From DASSUW01 sp963803335 (lineage in GTDB: Bacteria; Actinomycetota; Thermoleophilia; Solirubrobacterales; Solirubrobacteraceae), in assembly GCA_963803335.1 (NCBI GenBank), contig CAWDME010000006.1:62001-126000 (forward strand): a stretch of 64,000 nucleotides of DNA. Reading direction: 5' to 3'. A model generated the notes under the pieces. The model was not told the origin of the DNA. It saw only the letters and a program-made list of their open reading frames with translations, and made no database searches. A program made the position numbers and the translations under genes. Below, in pieces: positions 57,439 through 64,000 of the stretch (positions are counted from its first letter, which is position 1; the number at the start of each line of letters is the position of its first letter).

Positions 57439-59798
57439 GCCAGCAGCTCGAAGATCTCCGACGGGGAGATCGGCATCTTGTCGATCGGCCGGCCGATCGC
57501 ATCCGAGATCGCGTTGGCGATCGCGGCGGCGACCGGGATCGTCCCCGCCTCGCCGACGCCCTTGACGCCGAGCGCGTTGTTGGGCGACGGCGTCTCGGTG
57601 TGGAGCAGCACCGGCGTCGGCACCTCGGTCGCGTAGGGCATCAGGAAGTCCATGAAGCTCGCGTTCAGCAGCTGGCCCTCGTCGTCGTACGCCATCCGCT
57701 CGTACAGCGCGCCGCCGATCCCCTGCGCCACGCCGCCGTACAGCTGCCCGTCGACGATCCGCGGGTTGATGATGCGCCCGCAGTCGTGCTGGACGACATA
57801 GTTGAGGATGCGCACGTCGCAGGTCGTCGCGTCGACCTCGACCTCGACGGCGTGCATGCCGGATCCGAACACGCCGGAGGCCGGGCTGTAGTACTCGACC
57901 GCGTTGAGGCCCGGCGTGGTCCCTTCGGGCAGCGGGACGTCCTGCGAGGCGTACATGCGCCGGGTGAGGAGCGCCGCCTCGGCCGACTCCTCGCCGAACG
58001 CGTAGCGCAGCGGGTTCGCCATCGCGGCGAGCTGCCCGAGCTGGAGGCCGCGCCCGGGCGAGCCGACCACCTCCACCGCGCCGTCGACGAACTCGAAGTC
58101 CTGCGGGTCGGCCTCGAGCAGCCGGGCGGCCAGCTCGGCCGCCTGCCGGCGCACCTCGACGGCCGCCTTCTGCACCGCGTTGCCGGACACGACGGCGGTG
58201 CGGCTGGCGAACGTGCCGACGCCCCAGCCGATCCGTCGCGTGTCTCCGGTCGTCACCCGGATACGCTCGATCGGCACGCCGAGCTCGTCGGCGGCGATCT
58301 GGGCGAGGATCGTCTGGTGGCCCTGGCCCTGGCTGGACAGGCCGGTCGCGATCGTGACGGTGCCGTCGGCGTGCACGTCGATCGCCGCGCCCTCGTACGG
58401 GCCGATGCCGGTGCCCTCGACGTAGCAGCCGATCCCGAGGCCGATCCGGCGCCCCTCCTTGCGCGCCGCCTCGCGCCGCGCCTCGAAGCCCGCGTAGTCG
58501 ATCGCCTCCAGCAGCGCGTCGAGCCCGGTCTCGTAGTCGCCCGAGTCGTACACGGTCGGCCCGCCGTCCTGGAACGTGACGCCGACGTCGTAGGGGAACT
58601 CGTCGGGCCGGATGAAGTTCCGCCTCCGGATCTCCGCGCGGTCGAGCCCGAGCTCGACGGCCAGGCGGTCCATCACGCGCTCCATCACATAGGCGCCGTG
58701 CGGGCGGCCGGCGCCGCGGTACGGCGACGTCGCGATGCGGTTGGTGAACAGCGCCGTGAAGTCGTAGCGGTAGTTGTCGAGCCGGTACGGGCCCGGCAGC
58801 TGCGCGGCGCTGATGATCGGGATGATCAGCCCGTACGGGCAGTAGGCGCCGCTGTCGTGCAGGAAACTCGTCTCGAGCGCGAGGATGCGGCCGTCGGCGC
58901 TCGCCCCCACGCGCACCTCGTGGATCTGCTTGCGCTCGTGCGTGGAGCCGATGAAGTGCTCGCGCCGGTCCTCGGTCCACTTGACCGGCGTCCCGAGCGC
59001 CCGCGCGGCGAGCGGGACGAGGACCTCCTCGGGATAGAACTGGATGACCTTCACGCCAAAGCCGCCGCCGACGTCGGGCGCCACGACGTGCACGCGCTCG
59101 AGCGGGATGTCGAACAGCCGGCTGAGGCCGTTGCGGATGCCCGTCGGCGCCTGCGTGGAGTCGTACACGAGCAGCCCGCCGGCCTCGTCGAAGCGCGCCA
59201 CGACGCCGCGGCCCTCGAGCGGCGTGGCCGCGCTGCGCTCGATCTCGAACCGCCACGCGAACACGTGCTCGGCGGCGGCGAGTCCGGCGTCGACGTCGCC
59301 GTGCTCCTCGGCGACGCGGGCGACGACGTTGTCGACGCGGCCGCTGTGCACCACCGCGTCGCCGGTGGCGGCCGCCTCCAGGTCGGCGACGACCGGCAGC
59401 GGCTCGTACTTGACGACGATCGCACCCGCGGCGTCCTCGGCGATGTAGCGGTCGCGCGCGACGACCATCGCGATCGTCTCGCCGACGTAGCGGACCTCGT
59501 CGCGCGCCAGCGCGTACTGCGTGCGCCCGTCCGCGATCGCCTCGTGCGGGATGATCAGCGGCAGCGGCTCCGCGAACCGCCCGTCGAGATCCTCGTACGT
59601 ATAGACGGCGTGCACGCCCTCGACGTCGAGCGCGCCGCTGACGTCAATGTCGGCGATGCGCGCGTGCGCATAGTCGGACCGGACGAAGGCGGCGTGCGCG
59701 GCGTTGGACTCGAAGTCGTCGGTGTAGCGGCCCTGGCCGACGAGGAGGCGATCGTCCTCCCGCCGCTCAACGCGCTCACCGAACAATCGGGTCGTCAA
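57435..59798 (-). CDS. molybdenum hydroxylase large subunit (CoxL/XdhA family, form II)
   Basis: 787 aa. The aldehyde-oxidase/xanthine-dehydrogenase a/b hammerhead is at about 20-125, molybdopterin domain after it. Motifs: VAPDVGGGFGVK, SPYRGAGRPHGAYVMER (form II AYRGAGR type, not CO dehydrogenase), GQGHQTILAQIAA, and active-site Glu in GVGEAGTIP. Hydroxylates a carbon next to nitrogen or an aldehyde, using water. TTG start 59796-59798. FAD and 2Fe-2S subunits are not in the window, so partners must lie elsewhere or be replaced. Coupled to hyuA. Confidence 0.92.
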   Translation of the reverse strand: MTTRLFGERVERREDDRLLVGQGRYTDDFESNAAHAAFVRSDYAHARIADIDVSGALDVEGVHAVYTYEDLDGRFAEPLPLIIPHEAIADGRTQYALARDEVRYVGETIAMVVARDRYIAEDAAGAIVVKYEPLPVVADLEAAATGDAVVHSGRVDNVVARVAEEHGDVDAGLAAAEHVFAWRFEIERSAATPLEGRGVVARFDEAGGLLVYDSTQAPTGIRNGLSRLFDIPLERVHVVAPDVGGGFGVKVIQFYPEEVLVPLAARALGTPVKWTEDRREHFIGSTHERKQIHEVRVGASADGRILALETSFLHDSGAYCPYGLIIPIISAAQLPGPYRLDNYRYDFTALFTNRIATSPYRGAGRPHGAYVMERVMDRLAVELGLDRAEIRRRNFIRPDEFPYDVGVTFQDGGPTVYDSGDYETGLDALLEAIDYAGFEARREAARKEGRRIGLGIGCYVEGTGIGPYEGAAIDVHADGTVTIATGLSSQGQGHQTILAQIAADELGVPIERIRVTTGDTRRIGWGVGTFASRTAVVSGNAVQKAAVEVRRQAAELAARLLEADPQDFEFVDGAVEVVGSPGRGLQLGQLAAMANPLRYAFGEESAEAALLTRRMYASQDVPLPEGTTPGLNAVEYYSPASGVFGSGMHAVEVEVDATTCDVRILNYVVQHDCGRIINPRIVDGQLYGGVAQGIGGALYERMAYDDEGQLLNASFMDFLMPYATEVPTPVLLHTETPSPNNALGVKGVGEAGTIPVAAAIANAISDAIGRPIDKMPISPSEIFELLA

Positions 59799-59855
59799 GT
59801 CGCGGACGATAGTCGTATCGACGCGGCGGCGCGAGAGCTCCACAATTCGCCGCCC

Positions 59856-62400
59856 ATGCGCTTCGCTGTCGCCCTCACAGCGGCGCTGCTGGCTCTCACG
59901 GGTACTGCACAGGCGGCCGGCCCGCCGCTGGGCGCGGACGGTGAGACGGCGCCCACGTACGACTACGCGGCGGCGATCCGCGAGCGCGTGTTCGTCCAGA
60001 CCGACGTCGACACCGACGGCAACGGCGTCAACGACCACGTCGCGGTCGACATCATCCGTCCGAACGCGCCCGGCCAGTTCCCGGCGATCGTCGACGCCAG
60101 CCCGTACTACACATCACTGTGCCGCGGGCTCAAGAGCGAGTGCATGGGCGATCCCTCGGGTGACGGCGTCAACGACCGCTGGCCCCTGTTCGTCGACAAC
60201 TACTTCGTGCCGCGCGGCTACGCGGTGGTGCTCGCGCAGATGGGCGGCACGGGCTACAACACCGACGGGTGCCCGCTGCACGGCAGCTTCTCCAAGGACA
60301 TCGCCGGGCTGAAGTCGGTCATCCAGTGGCTGAACATCCAGCCCTGGCACAACGGCAGCTCCGCGATGATCGGCAAGTCCTACGACGGGACACTGGCCAA
60401 CGGTGTCGCCGCGACCGGCGTCACGGGCCTCAAGACGATCGTCCCCGAGTCGGCGATCAGCGACTGGTACGACTACTCGCGCACCGGCGGCATCACCACG
60501 GCGACCAACTACCCGTCGTTCCTCGACAACGCGATCATGAACCCGTCGGTGGTCGGCGCGCCCGATCGGCGCTCCGCGTGCAGCACGATCAACACCGGCT
60601 TCAACACCGCTGACGGCGACGACACCGGCGACCGCAACCCATTCTGGGACGATCGCAACTACCTGACGCACGTCGGAGACGTGAAGGCCGCGGTGTTCGC
60701 CGTCCACGGCTTCCAGGACGACAACGTGACGATGAGCCAGCTGTGGCCGTGGTGGAACGGGCTCAAGGCCGACGGCGTGCCGCTCAAGCTGTGGCTGCTG
60801 CGGGCCGGCCACACCGACCCGTTCGACTCGCGCCGCGCCGTGTTCGTCGACACGCTGCACCGCTGGTTCGACCACTGGCTGTACGGGATCGACAACGGGA
60901 TCCTGAGCGAGCCGCGGGTGACGATCGAGGACAGCAAGGACACGTGGGGCGAGTACGCCGACTGGCCGGTGCCGGGCACGCGCGGACGTCGACGTGTTCC
61001 TGCGCGGCACGGACCCGACAGAGGAGGGCGCGCTGCGCGGCGTCGGCGGTGCCGGCGGCGACTCCGTCGCGTTCACCGGCGCCTCCAACGTACCGTCCGA
61101 GACCACGTACCTGAACGCGCCCACCGGGGCGCAGGCGAACCGCCGCGTGTTCCTCTCGCCACCGCTGGCGACGGACGTGCGCCTGTCCGGGCGCGCGCTG
61201 CTGGACCTGCACGCCGCGCTCGACAAGGCGCAGAGCAACCTGGGCGTGATGCTCGTCGACTACAGCGCGACCCCGTTCACCGAGATCACGCGCAACGGCG
61301 AAGGGATCGCGCAGGTCCCCGGAACGTGCACCGACTGGGGCCCGAGCACGCAATACGACAACGCCTGCTACCTCGACATCAGCAAGCCGCTGCAGACCAT
61401 CTCGCAGTGGCGGGTGACGCGCGGCATCCTCGACTCGTCGAACCGCGACTCGCTGAGCACGGCGACCGCCGCCGTGCCCGGCCAGCCGTACACGTTCACG
61501 ATCCCGACCGAGCCGACCGAGCACACGTTCGCCGCCGGGCACCAGATCGGCGTCATCGTCGTCGGCAACCTGCTCGGCACGGCCGGAACGCCGAGCACGC
61601 AAGTCACGGTCGACACGGCGCTCAGCAAGATGGTGCTACCGATCGTCGGCGGCGCCGCGAAGGCGCGCGCGTCGGGCCTGACCGACGAGGCCGCACCCGC
61701 CAGCTCGGCGTCGGCGTCGGGCGGCTGGATCGCCACCAAGACCGTGACGCTCACGGCTGCTGACGGAGACGGCTCGGGCGTCGCCTCGATCGCGTACTCA
61801 CTGGACGGCGGTGCGCCCACCACGGTGACCGGCGACCACGCCTCGGTGACCGTCGGCGAGGGCGTCACCACGCTGCGCTTCGCGGCCACGGATCGCGCCG
61901 GCAACACAGAGGCCGAACGCGCAGTGACGGTGCGCGTCGACACCGTTGCGCCGGCGCTGACGCTCACGCCCCCGAAGACGAGCGTGTTCGCGCGCGGCGC
62001 GGTCGTCGCGATCGGCCACACGTGCGCCGACGGCGGCTCGGGCATTGTGAGCTGCAGCGGCCCCGCGCGGCTCGACACCGCCAAGGCCGGCACCCAGCAG
62101 GCCGTGTTCACCGCACTCGACGCAGCCGGCAACACCGGCACCGCCACGTTCGCCTATCGGGTGCTCGGCTCGCTGCCGAAGCTCAAGCTCGCGAGCAAGC
62201 ACGGCCGGCGATTGGTGCTCACGAGCCCCGTCGCCGCCACCGTGCGCATCACCGGCGTCAAGCACGTCGTCAAGCTGGCCGCGGGCGTCGCACGCACCGT
62301 GAAGCTCGGCGCCAAGCCGGGCCGTGTCAGGCTGACGCTCGTGACGACGGCAGGCAAGCTGCGCCGCACCGAGCACGTGACGGTGCGCCTCAAGCGCTAG
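59856..62400 (+). pseudogene. secreted S15 (X-Pro dipeptidyl-peptidase) family protein, one frameshift
   Basis: Signal peptide (1-20, LTGTAQA). Alpha/beta peptidase domain: nucleophile Ser in IGKSYDGTLANG, Asp in VHGFQDDNVTM, His in LRAGHTDPFDS. Near 60985 one base is surplus (expected VPGTADVDVFLRGT), and the rest lies in another frame: jelly-roll domain (LSPPLATDVRLSGRALLDL), then Ig/OmpL47-like repeats (IAYSLDGGAPTTVTG, TDRAGNTEAE) and a basic C-terminus. Corrected about 847 aa. Would be an exported peptidase or acyl-transfer enzyme. Last bases overlap the ATPase gene by 11. Confidence 0.83.
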
Positions 62401-63880
62401 CGGCCCAGCTGGCGTCGACGTCCGCGCCGCCCTCCTCGGCCACGCGGCGGCCGAAGCGGATCAACGCCGGATGCGAGGAGAGCTTGCCGGCCACGAGCGC
62501 CTCGCCCAGCCGGAAGGTCGTGGACTTGGCGACGAGGTCGGCCGGGGCGTAGGACAGGACGTCGCCCACATGCGCGAGGTCGGCGGCCGACGACATCCGC
62601 ATCAGCACGAGGTTGTCGCACTGGGAGATCACGTTCTCGGGCACCTTCTGCGGCCGCTGCGTGCAGACGAGCAGGTAGAGCCCGAACTTGCGGCCCTCGG
62701 CGGCGATCCGGATCGCGTGCTCGCTCGCACGCGCCGCCAGCTCGTTGGGCGGCTCGGCCGGGCACACGTTGTGCGCCTCGTCGACGACGATCAGCACCGG
62801 CCGGCGCTCGGTGCGGCGCTCCCACAGCGTCGCCAGCACCGTCTCGGCCAACAGGCTCTGCTCCTCGCGCGAGTCGAGCGAGCCGATGTCGAGCACGAGG
62901 CAGCGCACGCTCGGATCCGTCAGCGCCGCGATGGCCGATCCCTCGGCACCGCGCGACCACACGGCCCAGCGATCAACGCCGAGGTTGCGGATGCGCAGCC
63001 CGAGCGAGTGCGCCTGCGGGCGCGCGCTGCCGACGAGGTCGTCGAGCGCGGACGGATGCTCTTCTTCGAGCAGCGCGACGAACTCTGCGTACTCCTCGCG
63101 GTCGGCGATCGGGTCCAGCCGCAGGACGGCGGCCTGCGCCTGCGGGCTCAGCTCGCGCAGGGCGAGGTGCAGCCGCCGGTCACCCGCGCTGCCCGTGCGC
63201 ACGTTGATTCCCTCGGCCAGCGTCCGCCAGCGCGCCGCCGTCGGCTCCTCGATCCCGGCGCGCACCGCGCCCAGCCGCGCGAAGTCCGAGTTGGGATCCA
63301 GGATCACGATCCGCAACTGCGTCTCTAGCAGTAGCTGCTCGAGCACCACGCCGAGCGAGTACGTCTTGCCCGACCCGGACTGCCCGCAGAAGAACGTGTG
63401 GCGATCGAACCCGCCGGCGTCGAGCGCGAACGGCACGCCCGGGGAGAGCGTGAGCTCGCCGATCGGCAGTCGTGCGCGTTTCGGCGCGGTGCGCTCGAGC
63501 CAGGCCCCGACCTCCGCGGGCGTCGCCGGCCGCATCGTGGCGTCGTGGAAGGCGGCGCCGTCGCCTTCGAGGATCGTGCCCGCGCCGTGCGCGGCGCGGG
63601 CCACGAGCCGCCCGCGCACCGTCGGCCCGTCGCCCATGTCCCAGCCGACCTCGGCGGCGTCGATCTGCTGGAGACCGATCGAGAGCACCTGCCCGAGCCG
63701 CGCGCCGGACGCGTGCTCGAGCATCGCGTAGCTCCCCGGCCCGAGGCCGTCGGCGTAGAGCGACGCCTGGAACTCGAACCGGCGCCCGTCGACCGACGTG
63801 GCCAGCCCGAGGACGTTCTCCTCGATGCGGCGACGCAGGTCGCGGTACTCGGCGAGATGCTGCTCGAGCTCGACCGTCAC
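62390..63880 (-). CDS. HerA/FtsK-type ATPase (DUF87)
   Basis: 496 aa. N-terminal HAS-barrel-like region (about 40-110), then a RecA-type ATPase: Walker A CGQSGSGKTYSLG (about 170-180), Walker B VLIVVDEAHNV, and sensor/arginine region GRKFGLYLLVCTQRPQKVP. Resembles HerA, the hexameric DNA translocase, but no NurA nuclease or Sir2/NurA-like partner is visible here. GTG 63878-63880. A DUF7144-like membrane gene ends at its start (GTGA overlap). Confidence 0.88.
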   Translation of the reverse strand: MTVELEQHLAEYRDLRRRIEENVLGLATSVDGRRFEFQASLYADGLGPGSYAMLEHASGARLGQVLSIGLQQIDAAEVGWDMGDGPTVRGRLVARAAHGAGTILEGDGAAFHDATMRPATPAEVGAWLERTAPKRARLPIGELTLSPGVPFALDAGGFDRHTFFCGQSGSGKTYSLGVVLEQLLLETQLRIVILDPNSDFARLGAVRAGIEEPTAARWRTLAEGINVRTGSAGDRRLHLALRELSPQAQAAVLRLDPIADREEYAEFVALLEEEHPSALDDLVGSARPQAHSLGLRIRNLGVDRWAVWSRGAEGSAIAALTDPSVRCLVLDIGSLDSREEQSLLAETVLATLWERRTERRPVLIVVDEAHNVCPAEPPNELAARASEHAIRIAAEGRKFGLYLLVCTQRPQKVPENVISQCDNLVLMRMSSAADLAHVGDVLSYAPADLVAKSTTFRLGEALVAGKLSSHPALIRFGRRVAEEGGADVDASWAASA

Positions 63881-64000
63881 GACGCGCGCTCGCGGGCGGC
63901 GCGCGCCGCCCGGCGGCGCCCGCCGTAGGCCAGCAGCCCGTAGATGACCGAGATGTCGATGGCCAGGAGCACGAAGGCAAGGATCGGATAGGCCGGGATC
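63877..64000 (-). CDS. DUF7144-like membrane protein, C-terminal part
   Basis: 41 codons, 5' end outside the window. Reads IPAYPILAFVLLAIDISVIYG, LLAYGGRRRAAR and stop. The PAYP and D-xx-VIY pattern resembles the last membrane segment of DUF7144 proteins. The stop overlaps the GTG of the ATPase gene, so they are co-transcribed. Confidence 0.6.
   Translation of the reverse strand, partial: IPAYPILAFVLLAIDISVIYGLLAYGGRRRAARAARERAS

Noticed and set aside
1..64000. CRISPR array, rRNA or replication origin
   Set aside because: No regularly spaced repeats, rRNA motifs or DnaA-box clusters were noticed on either strand.
62390..64000. HerA-NurA or HerA-Sir2 defence module
   Set aside because: The ATPase is HerA-like, but no nuclease or Sir2 gene is adjacent; the upstream neighbour is a small DUF7144-like membrane protein. 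The region left of it is a secreted peptidase.

Overview
The window is high-GC actinobacterial DNA. Gene content and style suggest the class Thermoleophilia (Solirubrobacterales): many GTG/TTG starts, a secreted protein with the Ig-like 'FSYAWERCDAAG' type of repeat, an aerobic-type sulfatase next to a formylglycine-generating enzyme, and a MASE1 histidine kinase. This placement is inference from the sequence alone. No rRNA, intact tRNA, CRISPR array or replication origin was seen.

Layout. (1) 1-8.76 kb is gene-poor and looks like the edge of a mobile region. An IS256-family element sits inside an IS110-family transposase gene, and there is an IS3 OrfA stub, a three-copy dispersed repeat, a few metabolic genes (alpha/beta hydrolase, CYTH, PPi-type phosphofructokinase, frameshifted MBL hydrolase, GYD protein), and a degenerate tRNA-Leu(GAG) 3' half followed by an intrinsic terminator. 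From there on coding is dense. (2) 8.8-17.9 kb: LysR/EamA pair with a palindromic operator, M23 peptidase, PPK2, queuosine-salvage-type protein, frameshifted THI5-like lipoprotein, and a type I sulfatase divergent from its probable activator FGE. (3) 17.9-26.4 kb: a 1348-aa TIR-STAND NTPase-WD40 protein facing a set of signalling genes (substrate-binding/vWA fusion, DUF4234 remnant, FHA-HTH protein overlapping a Ser/Thr kinase). (4) 27.5-34.9 kb: an oxidative L-fucose-type sugar locus (enolase-family dehydratase, aldo/keto reductase, frameshifted lactonase, FucU mutarotase, HAD phosphatase; divergent FucI-like isomerase; FCD-type GntR regulator). (5) 35-42.4 kb: broken genes (NACHT NTPase, MTHFR-like protein) among a STAS protein, an MMPL transporter, a secreted protein and a GGDEF/HD-GYP protein. 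(6) 42.4-47.2 kb: a tricarballylate-dehydrogenase-like locus (flavoprotein, GntR regulator, MFS carrier) divergent from an SDR and facing a MaoC hydratase. (7) 47.2-53.7 kb: MASE1 kinase, small regulators, cold-shock protein, flippase-like membrane protein, a second sulfatase and half an MFS gene. (8) 53.7-64 kb: a translationally coupled operon of a molybdenum hydroxylase large subunit with hydantoinase A and B, a secreted S15 peptidase, a HerA-like ATPase and the end of a DUF7144-like gene.

How it works together. The fucose locus covers mutarotation, oxidation, lactone hydrolysis and dehydration. The sulfatase/FGE pair and the second sulfatase suggest use of sulfated organic material. The molybdenum hydroxylase/HyuAB operon suggests oxidation followed by ATP-dependent ring opening of an unidentified N-heterocycle. 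A recurring feature is single-nucleotide frameshifts in otherwise well-conserved genes (MBL, THI5-like, lactonase twice, lysozyme, MFS, S15 peptidase), often in short homopolymers. Before these are called pseudogenes, assembly error should be excluded. The best candidates for unusual biology are the TIR-STAND-WD40 protein with its signalling neighbours, the coupled molybdenum hydroxylase/HyuAB operon, the fucose operon with an apparent AUC start and an embedded ABC-ATPase stub, and the tRNA-Leu remnant at the edge of the mobile region.
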